A stretch of 64,000 nucleotides of DNA from Chitinophagales bacterium (GTDB taxonomy: Bacteria > Bacteroidota > Bacteroidia > Chitinophagales > Chitinophagaceae), in the NCBI GenBank assembly GCA_015655015.1, contig JAATFV010000096.1, positions 1-64,000 on the forward strand, written 5' to 3'. The first letter of the stretch is position 1, and each line of letters starts with the position of its first letter. A program made the position numbers and the translations under genes. The notes under the pieces are model-generated. The model ran no database searches. It saw only the letters and a list, made by a program, of their open reading frames with translations, and was not told where the DNA came from. This document shows, one piece after another, positions 1-8,744 of this stretch.

Positions 1-323
1 AAATCCGCCGCCCCTTCCTTCAGCGAACGGACAGCCAGATCGATATCCCCATAAGCCGTGATCATGATCACCGCCGCATCCGAACCAAATTCCCGCAGCT
101 TCCTCAGCCAGAAAAGACCCTCATTACCCGTATTGATAGAACTATTGAAATTCATGTCCAGCAATATCAGGTCAAAAGACTTTTTCGAGAGAAGAGAACG
201 CATATTCTCCGGATTCTTCTCCGTCACCACTTCGGCCGCTTCCGTCTTAAGTAAGAGCCTTACCGCGGTAAGCACATCCGGATCATCATCGATCACCAGT
301 ATAGAGGCATTTTTTAAATTCAT
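1..323 (-). CDS. Response regulator, NtrC-like receiver domain (truncated by window edge)
   Basis: Only the first 107 residues lie in the window. They form a receiver domain with the acidic pocket at D12-D13, the likely phospho-acceptor D56 in LLDMN and the switch threonine T89 in MITAYG. The stretch around ITAYGDIDLAVRSLKEGA is typical of receivers fused to a sigma-54 AAA+ domain, but that domain is off the window, so the subfamily is inferred. The start is the ATG at 323; another ATG at 327 is in a different frame. The gene is divergent from the exporter operon, whose promoters carry sites that look made for such an activator. Confidence 0.85.
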   Translation of the reverse strand, partial: MNLKNASILVIDDDPDVLTAVRLLLKTEAAEVVTEKNPENMRSLLSKKSFDLILLDMNFNSSINTGNEGLFWLRKLREFGSDAAVIMITAYGDIDLAVRSLKEGAAD

Positions 324-477
324 ACATGTCAATAAAAAAAATAATTAAATAATCCTTCGGCAGATGCAACAGAAAGAAACAACCCGCGTCTTTCCTAAAG
401 CCAACGTATCTACAAGTATACCTTAAATATAATCGTATGGCAATTAATTTTTTACGTCAAAATCAACTAAAAACCAA

Positions 478-519
478 GTGTATCAAAATCGGACAGTTCT
501 TGTATCAAAAATGAACTAT
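478..519 (+). promoter_or_regulatory. Upstream activating block A
   Basis: A 42-bp block with two direct copies of TGTATCAAAA (479-488 and 501-510), 22 bp or about two helical turns apart, separated by a CGGACAGT core. It is repeated at 7907-7948 with seven differences, all transitions. Its start lies exactly 90 bp upstream of the TCTGGCATGTGATTGA element in both places. This is the layout expected for dimers of an NtrC-type activator; which protein binds is inferred. Confidence 0.65.
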
Positions 520-567
520 AATCAGAACTATCTCCGCCTAATAAACTGTAAATCATAGGTATTGCAT

Positions 568-583
568 TCTGGCATGTGATTGA
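568..583 (+). promoter_or_regulatory. Sigma-54-like -24/-12 element upstream of exporter operon
   Basis: TCTGGCATGTGATTGA is identical to the element at 7997-8012. The TGGCAT half matches the -24 box of sigma-54 promoters. The -12 half is imperfect: it reads TTGA rather than TTGC and sits one base closer than the classical spacing. Assignment to sigma-54 therefore rests on the exact repeat and the matched upstream block. Confidence 0.5.
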
Positions 584-688
584 TAGGAATAACGATAAGA
601 ATTTTCTCATGTGTAGTAGTCCTCCTGGCATGTCTATGCCGGGTGGCTTTTTTAAAAAGAGTAAATAAAAAATTAAAAATTCTTTATC

Positions 689-1948
689 GTGGACAGAGCA
701 ATACCCAAAAAGACCTGGACAGCCAAACGCCTCATGACCATTGGCGGGATTTTGGCCTTGATCCTGTTGATCGCAGGAAGTTTCTATTATAACTCCGGAA
801 AATCAAAATTAAACGTTGATACAGAACGCATTACCATCAGTGACATCAAAAAAGGCGCCTTCCAGGAGTCCATTCCTCAGAACGGCACCGTATTACCCCT
901 GACCACCATCTACCTGGTAACCACCGACGGCGGCCGCGTCGAAGAGAAATATGTGGAAGACGGAGCGATCCTCAAAAAAGGAGACCCCATCCTGAGACTC
1001 TCGAACACCGACCTGGAGCTGAACCTGTCCACTCAAATGACCGGCGTTTCCAGCATGCTGGCCAATATGCAGCTGTCAAAGGTCACCGCCGACCAGAATA
1101 CGGTAAGCAAGCTGACCCAGATGGCGGACGTGCAAAGCAGCTTCATTGAAGCAGAAAGGATCTACAACCTGGATAAAAAACTGTTCAGCCAGAAAGTGAT
1201 CGGCTCCCAGGAATACAAACAGGCGGAAAATAACTATACCTATTACAAACAGAAAAGAGACCTGCAGCAGATGATCCTCAAACAGGATACCATATCGAGG
1301 GAACAGCAGCAGCAACAGGATAAGGAATCCTATCAACGCGCCCAGAACACCCTGACGATCCTGAAAACAAAAGTCAGCGGCCTCATCCTGCGGGCCCCTG
1401 TCGACGGTCAGCTCACCTCCCTGGATGCCGAGGTCGGCCAGTCCAAGACCCCCGGTTACAACCTTGGCCAGCTGGACGTGCTCAACGGATTCAAAGTAAG
1501 ACTGCTGGACGTCGACGAACATTATATCTCCCGGATATTCACCGGCCTTAACGGCATCTTTACCTTTGCCGATAAGACTTATAAGCTAAAGATAACGAAA
1601 GTGTATACCCAGGTCACCAACGGCCGCTTCCAGGTTGATATGGAATTCGTAGGCGAAGTGCCCAAAGGCATCCGCAAAGGTCAAACCCTCCAGATCACCC
1701 TGGCCCTCAGCGATGAAACGACGGCTATCCTGGTGCCTAAAGGGGGATTCTATCAGCAGACAGGCGGCAACTGGATCTTCAAGCTTAGCGATGACGGGAA
1801 AACCGCTTATAAAGTAGACATCCAGCTCGGACGCCAGAACACGGATTATTACGAAGTCCTCTCCGGACTTAAGCCCGGAGACAAAGTCGTAACCTCCAGC
1901 TACGAGAATTACGGCAGCATGCAGGAGCTGGTATTGAAAAAAGAATAA
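689..1948 (+). CDS. Efflux periplasmic adaptor subunit (HlyD/MacA-like)
   Basis: A 419-residue membrane-fusion protein. An N-terminal membrane anchor spans about residues 14-34. The first half of a barrel-sandwich (lipoyl-like) domain follows around residues 66-104, a coiled-coil hairpin rich in Gln, Glu and Lys at about 105-225, and the second lipoyl half around ILRAPVDGQL (about 233-245), then beta-barrel and membrane-proximal domains. It should bridge the inner-membrane ABC complex and the TolC-like channel across the periplasm. The start is GTG at 689, preferred because MDRAIPKKTW matches the usual N-terminus of these proteins; the next ATG (734) would remove half of the cytoplasmic tail. 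First gene of the operon. Confidence 0.88.
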   Translation: MDRAIPKKTWTAKRLMTIGGILALILLIAGSFYYNSGKSKLNVDTERITISDIKKGAFQESIPQNGTVLPLTTIYLVTTDGGRVEEKYVEDGAILKKGDPILRLSNTDLELNLSTQMTGVSSMLANMQLSKVTADQNTVSKLTQMADVQSSFIEAERIYNLDKKLFSQKVIGSQEYKQAENNYTYYKQKRDLQQMILKQDTISREQQQQQDKESYQRAQNTLTILKTKVSGLILRAPVDGQLTSLDAEVGQSKTPGYNLGQLDVLNGFKVRLLDVDEHYISRIFTGLNGIFTFADKTYKLKITKVYTQVTNGRFQVDMEFVGEVPKGIRKGQTLQITLALSDETTAILVPKGGFYQQTGGNWIFKLSDDGKTAYKVDIQLGRQNTDYYEVLSGLKPGDKVVTSSYENYGSMQELVLKKE

Positions 1949-2029
1949 ATAAGGGTTTCCTGTGGCAGAAAACTTGCCTGAGGCTGTAACATCCGCTAAC
2001 TTAAAAGCGTCCATTAAAAATTAAACAAT

Positions 2030-2248
2030 ATGCGCCTGAAATTCTTCTACACCGTGGCTCTCCTCTGCTGCATGAGCGCTTTTGCCTCCTCCAGCGAATG
2101 TAGCCGGGGCTGCCGCGATGACCATCCCCGTCCCGGATCTGTAAAAGACATCCCTGCCGGCAAGCCGCTTGTTTCTCAGAAAGAACAACCGGAAAACGAG
2201 GAAGCGGAAGTCACCCCCCTCCTGGTCATAAAATTTCTATATATATAA
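2030..2248 (+). CDS. Small putative secreted peptide within the exporter operon
   Basis: A 72-residue frame with a clear signal-peptide shape: basic start (MRLKFF), hydrophobic core (TVALLCCMSAF) and an AFASS-type cleavage region around residue 20. The predicted mature part is about 50 residues, with two cysteines near its start (ECSRGC), a proline/charged middle and a short hydrophobic end (LLVIKFLYI). It lies between the adaptor and the first ATPase, on the same strand, with an ATG start and modest gaps on each side. I recognise no family. It could be a cargo peptide, an accessory factor, or a chance frame. Confidence 0.4.
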   Translation: MRLKFFYTVALLCCMSAFASSSECSRGCRDDHPRPGSVKDIPAGKPLVSQKEQPENEEAEVTPLLVIKFLYI

Positions 2249-2290
2249 ATATAACTTAACTACATACACTCTCACCTAAATAGCATCAAC

Positions 2291-2968
2291 ATGATCAAGA
2301 TCAGTGAACTCCAAAAAGTCTACCGAACAGAAGAAGTGGAAACGATCGCTCTCAATAAGCTCACTTTCGACGTCAAAGAAGGAGAATTCGTCGCAGTAAT
2401 GGGCCCTTCCGGCTGCGGCAAATCCACCCTGCTTAATATCCTGGGTTTACTGGATGATCCCGATGGAGGCAGCTTTTTATTCAATGGCACTGAGGTCGCT
2501 CATTTCAACGAACGCAAAAGAGCCGACCTCCGCAAACGTAATATCGGCTTCGTCTTCCAGAGCTTCAACCTGATCGATGAGCTGACGGTATTCGAGAACG
2601 TGGAGCTGCCCCTGATCTACCTGGGCGTAAAAGGGCCGGAAAGAAAACAACGGGTAGAGGTCGTCCTGGACAAAATGCAGATCATGCATCGCCGCAATCA
2701 CTACCCCCAGCAGCTGTCAGGCGGTCAGCAACAGCGGGTAGCCGTTGCCAGAGCCGTTGTGAACAACCCCAAGCTGATCCTGGCCGATGAACCTACCGGT
2801 AACCTGGATTCTTCCAATGGGAACGAAGTCATGCAATTACTGACAGACCTGAACGAACAAGGCACCACCATCATCATGGTAACACACTCCGAACACGACT
2901 CCCGCTACAGCCATCGCATCATCCGGATGCTGGACGGACAGACCGTTACCGAAAACATATTGGTATAA
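2291..2968 (+). CDS. ABC transporter ATP-binding protein (MacB/LolD-type)
   Basis: A complete 225-residue nucleotide-binding subunit. Walker A GPSGCGKST is at 38-46, the Q-loop near residue 90, the signature LSGGQ at 142-146, Walker B LILADEP at 162-168, a normal D-loop (NLDS, D173) and the H-loop histidine at 199. It should power the FtsX-like permeases that start 17 bases downstream. Proteins of this family drive mechanotransmission-type export of lipoproteins, peptides or drugs from the periplasm rather than classical membrane transport. The exact substrate cannot be read from the sequence. Confidence 0.9.
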   Translation: MIKISELQKVYRTEEVETIALNKLTFDVKEGEFVAVMGPSGCGKSTLLNILGLLDDPDGGSFLFNGTEVAHFNERKRADLRKRNIGFVFQSFNLIDELTVFENVELPLIYLGVKGPERKQRVEVVLDKMQIMHRRNHYPQQLSGGQQQRVAVARAVVNNPKLILADEPTGNLDSSNGNEVMQLLTDLNEQGTTIIMVTHSEHDSRYSHRIIRMLDGQTVTENILV

Positions 2969-2985
2969 GCAAATCACTCCTGACC

Positions 2986-5379
2986 ATGCTCAAAAACTAT
3001 TTCAAGATCGGCTGGCGCAACCTCCAACGCCACAAAGCCTATGCCTTTATCAATATCATCGGCCTCTCCCTGGGCATCGCCTGCGCCATCCTCATCTTCA
3101 CCCTGATCAGCTTTCACAGCAGCTTTGACGATTTTCATCATGATAAAGACAGGATCTACCGGATCGTAACGGAATTTCATGACGAAAAGATCGACTATGA
3201 GGCTGCCGTACCCCAACCCCTGGGCAAGGCTTTCCGTAACGATTATTCCTTCGCCGAAAAAATAGCCCGGGTCATATCTTATCATGATGTCCTTATCTCA
3301 GTTCCCGGCGAAAAAGAAATAAAAAAATTCCAGGAAGAAGACCAGGTGGCCTTTGCAGAACCGGAGTTCTTCGACATATTCAATTTTCCCCTGGCCGAAG
3401 GCGACCCGTTTACCGCCCTGTCCAATCCCCATTCCGCCTTACTGACGCAGACCATTGCCAAAAAATATTTCGGTACGGCCCCAGCCATCGGCAAGACCAT
3501 CCGTATGGATAATAAGACGGATTTTACCATCACCGGTATCCTGAAAGATCTCCCCTCCAATACGGATCGCAAACAGGGTATCTATCTCTCCTACGATGAT
3601 TTAAAAGATCGCAATGCCTGGATCGCCAGCGATAGCAGCTGGGGAGCGATGGTCAGCGGCAGCATGTGTTTTATCCGGTTGAAGCCATCCATCACTCCCG
3701 AACAGGTAAATAAGGCTTTCTCCCAATTCAGCGCTAAATATTACAAGGGCAGGGATGCAAAGATCTGGCAGTTCCATCTCCAGCCCCTTTCCGATATACA
3801 TTTCAATTCGGATTTCGATGGGTATGCCGATAAAAAATATCTATGGGCGCTGGGTTTTATAGGCTTGTTCCTCATCGTAACGGCCTGCGTGAATTTTGTC
3901 AACCTGGCGACGGCACAAGCCCTCAACCGGTCTAAAGAAGTAGGCATCCGCAAAGTGCTGGGCAGTCTCCGCTCCCAGCTCTTCTGGCAATTCATGGCAG
4001 AGACGACCCTGATCACCGGTTTTGCCCTCATAGTAGCCTATGGCCTCGCACTGATAGCCCTGCCTTCCCTGAACCAGCTATTTAAATCAAAGATGGAGCT
4101 GCATCTTTTCAGCAGCTGGCCCCTGCCCCTATTCCTACTGATCCTTAGCGGTCTCGTCATCTTCCTCTCCGGCTCCTATCCCGGACTGGTATTGGCCAGG
4201 TTCCAGCCGGTGCTCGCCCTTAAAAGCAAATTATCACAGGCACATATCGGGGGATTTTCACTCAGGCGTATCCTCGTGGTCACGCAATTCACCATCTGCC
4301 AGATCCTCATCATCGGAACGATTGTCATCGCCTCCCAGATGCACTACTCAAAAAATATCGACCTGGGATTTAATAAAGACGCCATTGTCACCTTACCCAT
4401 TCCCATACACGATAAGACCAAAATGAATACCCTGCGCGACAGGCTGACAGCAATAGCCGGAGTAGAAAAGATCACCCTCTGCCACCGCCCCCCCGCTTCC
4501 AACTCCAATAATACGACCGAAGTACGGTATGACAACCGCTCAGAAGACGAGCATTGGTCCATCAACCTGAAAAGCGGAGATGATCACTACCTCTCCACTT
4601 TCGGACTGAAACTGGTAGCCGGCAGGAACTTCTATCCTTCCGACACTATCCGGGAATTTGTGGTCAATGAGACCTTCGTGAAAGAATTAAATCTGCCCTC
4701 CCCACAAGATGTACTCGGAAAAAGACTGTCCGTCAACGGTGGCTCAATGACTGCCCCCATCGTCGGCGTCGTAAAAGATTTCCATAACTATTCCCTGCAT
4801 AATGAGATCGCCGCAACCTGCATCATGCCTGACTATAATAGCTATGAAAGCTGCAGTATAAAGATCAATCTCGCCAATACCCGCTCCGCCCTGGCCGCCT
4901 TTGAAAAGACCTGGAACGACATCTATCCTGAATACTTGTACTCCTACCATTTCCTGGATGACGGTATCGCTGAATTCTATGAAATGGATAAGATTATGCT
5001 CACCCTGGTAGAAGTCTTTGCAGGGATCGCCATCTTCATCGGCTGCCTGGGCCTATACGGACTCGTCTCCTTCATGGCCTTGCGCAGGACAAAAGAGATT
5101 GGCGTAAGAAAAGTGCTGGGCGCCAATTTCGGGAATATCTTATGGCTGTTCGGAAAGGAATTCAGCCGCCTCCTGCTCATCGCCTTTGTCATAGCCGCCC
5201 CCATTGCCGGGTACTCCATGCACCGGTACCTGCAGGATTTCAAATACCGCATCGAAATAGGAGCAGGCATCTTTATACTGGCCATTTTATTCACCTTCCT
5301 GATAGCCGCATTGACGATCGGTTATCGTTCGGTACGATCCGCACTCGCCAACCCGGTAACAAGCCTTCGGTCAGAGTAA
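2986..5379 (+). CDS. ABC transporter permease, FtsX-like (first)
   Basis: A 797-residue permease with the two-module architecture common in Bacteroidota: N-terminal membrane segment (about 20-42), a periplasmic MacB-PCD-like domain (about 45-280), three membrane segments ending near residue 400, a central segment around 425-445, a second periplasmic domain, and a C-terminal FtsX core with three segments (about 665-785). SKEVGIRKVLG and TKEIGVRKVLG, the FtsX-family coupling-helix signatures, appear once in each half. It probably works with the ATPase just upstream and pairs with the following permease. Confidence 0.9.
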   Translation: MLKNYFKIGWRNLQRHKAYAFINIIGLSLGIACAILIFTLISFHSSFDDFHHDKDRIYRIVTEFHDEKIDYEAAVPQPLGKAFRNDYSFAEKIARVISYHDVLISVPGEKEIKKFQEEDQVAFAEPEFFDIFNFPLAEGDPFTALSNPHSALLTQTIAKKYFGTAPAIGKTIRMDNKTDFTITGILKDLPSNTDRKQGIYLSYDDLKDRNAWIASDSSWGAMVSGSMCFIRLKPSITPEQVNKAFSQFSAKYYKGRDAKIWQFHLQPLSDIHFNSDFDGYADKKYLWALGFIGLFLIVTACVNFVNLATAQALNRSKEVGIRKVLGSLRSQLFWQFMAETTLITGFALIVAYGLALIALPSLNQLFKSKMELHLFSSWPLPLFLLILSGLVIFLSGSYPGLVLARFQPVLALKSKLSQAHIGGFSLRRILVVTQFTICQILIIGTIVIASQMHYSKNIDLGFNKDAIVTLPIPIHDKTKMNTLRDRLTAIAGVEKITLCHRPPASNSNNTTEVRYDNRSEDEHWSINLKSGDDHYLSTFGLKLVAGRNFYPSDTIREFVVNETFVKELNLPSPQDVLGKRLSVNGGSMTAPIVGVVKDFHNYSLHNEIAATCIMPDYNSYESCSIKINLANTRSALAAFEKTWNDIYPEYLYSYHFLDDGIAEFYEMDKIMLTLVEVFAGIAIFIGCLGLYGLVSFMALRRTKEIGVRKVLGANFGNILWLFGKEFSRLLLIAFVIAAPIAGYSMHRYLQDFKYRIEIGAGIFILAILFTFLIAALTIGYRSVRSALANPVTSLRSE

Positions 5380-5467
5380 ATATTATTATAAAATTTTGAA
5401 TATTAAATGTTAACACAAAATCCATAACTTAAAACACAAAATCAAACCTCAACATAGCCTAAATCCC

Positions 5468-7855
5468 ATGTTCAAAACGCATCTTCGACTGGCCCTGAGA
5501 AACCTCCGCAAACACCCGGTCTTTTCTCTTATCAATCTCGGCGGTCTCTCCGTGGGAATAGCCGCCTCCTTTATCCTGCTCATCTATTCGCAACGGGAGC
5601 TGACCTGCGACGATCACTTCCGTGATGCGGATAAGATCTATCGTATAGGCACCGACTTTTTTAATATGGGAGGGTTTGCCAAAAGCCAGCCCATGCTCCG
5701 CGACCTTCTTCAGACCTCCTGTAAAGACGTCTTATACGCCACCTCCCTGGATTGGTCCCCCGAAGACATACCGGTGCGGGTCAGCATGCAGGACAGGGCA
5801 TTCACAGGTTTCTCTCCTTATTTTATAGACTCCTCCTTTTTTAAGGTCTTTTCCTATGAGGCGCAGGCCGGCATCCTCCCTCAAAAAGGCCTCTCCCCCA
5901 ATGAAGCCATTCTTTCGGCAGCCAATGCAAGGAAGCTCTTCCCGGGAGAAGATCCCATCGGTAAGACCCTACTGATAGGAAAAGGAAATGCCCCTTATAC
6001 CGTCATCGCCGTACTAAAAGAAAATGTAGAGAAATCTCATCTGGATCCCCAGCTATTATTACCCCAGGCCTGGGATCGGACAGTTCCGGCCCCTGTCAGC
6101 TGGAATAACGCCGCCCTCTATAATTACGTAAAATTAAAAGAGCAGGGATCAAAGGCCGGGCTGGACAGCTGGCTGGATCGCCTTTTGCAAAAGGTCGTCT
6201 ACCCCTCCGGCGGATCCTTAATTTCCTTCACACAGTGGAAGCAAACAGACGCCGCCGTAAGATTCATTACTCAACCCCTGAAATCCATCTACTTCCATTC
6301 CGATCTGAAATTCGAGCTCTCTCCCGGCGGCAACCTCACCCAGGTGAAACTATTAAGCGCGATCAGCATCTTTCTCATTTTGCTGGCGATCATCAATTAT
6401 GTCAACCTGGTAACAGCCCGCTCTTCCATCCGCTCCAAAGAGATAGGAGTAAAGAAGACATTTGGCGCCTCCCGGAGCCACCTGGCAGGACAGATCATCC
6501 TGGAGTCCATATTATTCAGCATCTTAGCTATGTTCCTCTCCTGCGGACTCATCCAGGTGATCCTCTTCGCGTATCAGTCCTCCACCGGAGCCTCGCTGAC
6601 AGGCCCGATCCCCCTCATCGCCGGTCATTATGCCGCACTGCTGCTCTTCTCCCTGGCCGTAGGGATCATCGCAGGAGCTTATCCTGCTTTTTATCTGACA
6701 GGCTTCCGGCCCCTCCTGAACATTCACCCGGGGAAAAACAAACCGGAAAAAAATAATCCCGGGCTTAGGAGCTCCCTGGTGCTGATACAATTTGTCATAG
6801 CCGCCGCACTGATCTTCGTATCCTTCATCATTTACGGACAGCTTCAATACATGAAGAATAAGGACAAAGGCTTCCGGGGAGAAGGAGTGATCCTCGTTGA
6901 AAATGCAGGTGATCTACAAGATCAGGCCGCCGCTTTTCAGCACCTCGTAGAACAACAATCCCCCGTCATCAGCACCAGCTTCTGCAACCGGACACCTGCC
7001 GGAAAAAGTATCTGGATGTATACCTACCGGACTCCCTCCATGAAAAAGGACCTTCCTTTGCAAACCTTTCCCGTAGACGACCAATACCTCTCCACCCTGG
7101 AAATACACCTCACCAACGGCAGGAATTTCCAAAAGAACCTCATAACAGACACCAACTCTCTCATATTGAATGAATCTGCTGTCGCCGCCCTGGGGCTCTT
7201 CGACCCCGTAGGCGCCACCATCAACGGCAATCAGAAAGTCATCGGCGTAATAAAAGACTTCAATTATACTTCCCTTCGGGAAAAGATCAGCCCCGTCGTA
7301 TTAAGATATATCCCGCAGGGTAACGAATTGGCTATAAAGATCAGAGGAGGGCACACCGCTGCCTTCCTGGACTGGCTGAAGAGCACGGGAAAGAAGTTCA
7401 TGCCCGATACGCCCCTTTCCATTAGCTTCCTGGACGATGATTTCCGGCGACTGGCCGCCAAAGAGCAGCTCCTGGGCAATGCTATCACCTTTTTTACCGT
7501 CCTGGCCATCTTTTTAGCCACCCTGGGGCTCATCGGTCTTACCTTATTCACCATAGAACGACGCACAAAAGAGATCGGCATCCGCAAAGTATTAGGCGCC
7601 GGGCTCAGCGATATCCTGGGACTTCTGTCCAAAGATTTCATCCGGCTGGCCATCCTTGCCTCGCTCATCGCCCTGCCCCTGAGCTGGTGGCTGGTGCACC
7701 GCTGGCTGGATAACTTTGCCTATCGTATCTCTATCAATATAGGAGTCTTTTTTATCACCCTGTCCATCATCGTCCTGATCGCATTTTCCGTAATAGGCCT
7801 GCTGACCCTTCGGACCGCAAGCGCCAATCCCGTTAAAAGTCTGCGGACAGAATAA
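5468..7855 (+). CDS. ABC transporter permease, FtsX-like (second)
   Basis: A 795-residue relative of the preceding permease with the same order of N-terminal membrane segment, two MacB-PCD-like periplasmic domains and two FtsX cores. The coupling-helix signatures are SKEIGVKKTFG in the first half and TKEIGIRKVLG in the second. The two permeases are clearly divergent, so this is an old duplication. An 88-base AT-rich spacer without a visible promoter separates them, and they are probably co-transcribed. Confidence 0.9.
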   Translation: MFKTHLRLALRNLRKHPVFSLINLGGLSVGIAASFILLIYSQRELTCDDHFRDADKIYRIGTDFFNMGGFAKSQPMLRDLLQTSCKDVLYATSLDWSPEDIPVRVSMQDRAFTGFSPYFIDSSFFKVFSYEAQAGILPQKGLSPNEAILSAANARKLFPGEDPIGKTLLIGKGNAPYTVIAVLKENVEKSHLDPQLLLPQAWDRTVPAPVSWNNAALYNYVKLKEQGSKAGLDSWLDRLLQKVVYPSGGSLISFTQWKQTDAAVRFITQPLKSIYFHSDLKFELSPGGNLTQVKLLSAISIFLILLAIINYVNLVTARSSIRSKEIGVKKTFGASRSHLAGQIILESILFSILAMFLSCGLIQVILFAYQSSTGASLTGPIPLIAGHYAALLLFSLAVGIIAGAYPAFYLTGFRPLLNIHPGKNKPEKNNPGLRSSLVLIQFVIAAALIFVSFIIYGQLQYMKNKDKGFRGEGVILVENAGDLQDQAAAFQHLVEQQSPVISTSFCNRTPAGKSIWMYTYRTPSMKKDLPLQTFPVDDQYLSTLEIHLTNGRNFQKNLITDTNSLILNESAVAALGLFDPVGATINGNQKVIGVIKDFNYTSLREKISPVVLRYIPQGNELAIKIRGGHTAAFLDWLKSTGKKFMPDTPLSISFLDDDFRRLAAKEQLLGNAITFFTVLAIFLATLGLIGLTLFTIERRTKEIGIRKVLGAGLSDILGLLSKDFIRLAILASLIALPLSWWLVHRWLDNFAYRISINIGVFFITLSIIVLIAFSVIGLLTLRTASANPVKSLRTE

Positions 7856-7906
7856 CAGCCATTCCGGGACAGCACCTCCCATAAGTCTTATCCGGGACAA
7901 GTCACA

Positions 7907-7948
7907 GTGTATCAAAACCGGACAGTCCTTGTATCGAAAGCGGGCTAT
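7907..7948 (+). promoter_or_regulatory. Upstream activating block B
   Basis: The second copy of the 42-bp block at 478-519. Direct repeats TGTATCAAAA (7908-7917) and TGTATCGAAA (7930-7939) are again 22 bp apart around CGGACAGT. The distance to the downstream TCTGGCATGTGATTGA element is again 90 bp, start to start. It lies in the 195-base spacer between the second permease and the second ATPase and marks that ATPase as the start of its own unit. Confidence 0.65.
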
Positions 7949-7970
7949 CTGCCAGGTGATTGACAGATAG
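7945..7970. repeat. Inverted repeat CTATCTG-N12-CAGATAG
   Basis: A perfect 7-bp inverted repeat overlaps the end of activating block B. Its 12-base centre CCAGGTGATTGA resembles the -24-like element (GGCATGTGATTGA). It is absent from the matching place in the first promoter region, so it is either an extra operator or a decayed promoter copy. Confidence 0.4.
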
Positions 7971-7996
7971 TATCTTGCGGATCAGCTAGTTACCAG

Positions 7997-8012
7997 TCTG
8001 GCATGTGATTGA
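7997..8012 (+). promoter_or_regulatory. Sigma-54-like -24/-12 element upstream of second ATPase
   Basis: TCTGGCATGTGATTGA is identical over 16 bases to 568-583, and 39 bases separate it from the ATPase start codon. The match in both sequence and distance to the upstream block supports a shared activator-dependent promoter. Confidence 0.5.
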
Positions 8013-8050
8013 AAGAGTATAATCAACTGTAAAACGCTAATTAATAAGTA

Positions 8051-8716
8051 ATGATAGATCTTAAGCGCATCTCTAAATGGGTTTCGGTTGGCGGCAAGCC
8101 AAATTTCATTTTAAAGGACATCAACCTGAATATTCAGGAGGGAGAATTTGTCTCCATCATGGGCCCTTCCGGCTCCGGTAAATCCAGCCTGCTGAATATT
8201 ATAGGCATGCTCGACGATGCCTCCGAAGGAGAATATTATTTCCTGGACAAAAGCGTGCACACGCTGAAAGAAAAACAACGCTCACAACTTTACAAGCAAT
8301 ACATCGGCTTCGTATTCCAGGCCTACCACCTGATCGACGAGCTGACCGTCTATGAAAATATAGAGACGCCGCTCATCTACCAGAACGTTAAATCCTCCGA
8401 ACGCCAGGCCATGGTAGCCGATATCCTCGATCGCTTCCAGATCGTTGGAAAGAAAGATCTCTTTCCCACCCAATTGTCCGGCGGTCAGCAACAATTGGTA
8501 GGTATCGCCCGCGCCCTGATCGGCAAGCCCAAATTATTACTGGCCGATGAACCTACCGGCAACCTCAACTCCCGCCAGGGCGAAGAGATCATGGAATTAT
8601 TCCGGCAGCTGAACAGCGAAGGCGTCACCATTATACAGGTCACCCACTCGGAAAAAAATGCGGGTTATGGATCGAGGATCATCAACCTCCTGGACGGAAG
8701 AGTGGAATTGATATAA
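8051..8716 (+). CDS. ABC transporter ATP-binding protein, divergent (second ATPase)
   Basis: A 221-residue ABC ATPase with intact Walker A (GPSGSGKSS, 38-46), signature LSGGQ (142-146), Walker B LLLADEP (162-168) and H-loop H199. Two normally invariant positions differ from its partner at 2291: the signature helix reads GGQQQLV instead of GGQQQRV (R149 to L), and the D-loop reads NLNS instead of NLDS (D173 to N). This may indicate a weakly active partner in a heterodimer; that is inference. It is followed after 28 bases by the TolC-like gene and has its own activator-type promoter. Confidence 0.88.
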   Translation: MIDLKRISKWVSVGGKPNFILKDINLNIQEGEFVSIMGPSGSGKSSLLNIIGMLDDASEGEYYFLDKSVHTLKEKQRSQLYKQYIGFVFQAYHLIDELTVYENIETPLIYQNVKSSERQAMVADILDRFQIVGKKDLFPTQLSGGQQQLVGIARALIGKPKLLLADEPTGNLNSRQGEEIMELFRQLNSEGVTIIQVTHSEKNAGYGSRIINLLDGRVELI

Positions 8717-8744
8717 CCATAAAAAAATACGATCGCAGCTATAA

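Larger units (their letters stand above)
324..688. promoter_or_regulatory. Divergent control region between response regulator and exporter operon
   Basis: This 365-base spacer has no convincing gene. It is AT-rich at its left end. It contains the upstream activating block at 478-519, the -24-like element at 568-583, a second TGGCATG at 626-632, and a small GGCAT/ATGCC hairpin (628-640) before a T-run. The open frame starting at 580 has no recognisable protein character and overlaps the adaptor gene, so it is not called. Confidence 0.6.

Noticed and set aside
580-792. Open frame over the exporter promoter
   Set aside because: Lies out of frame across the adaptor start and its residues after 25 are a shadow of the adaptor gene.
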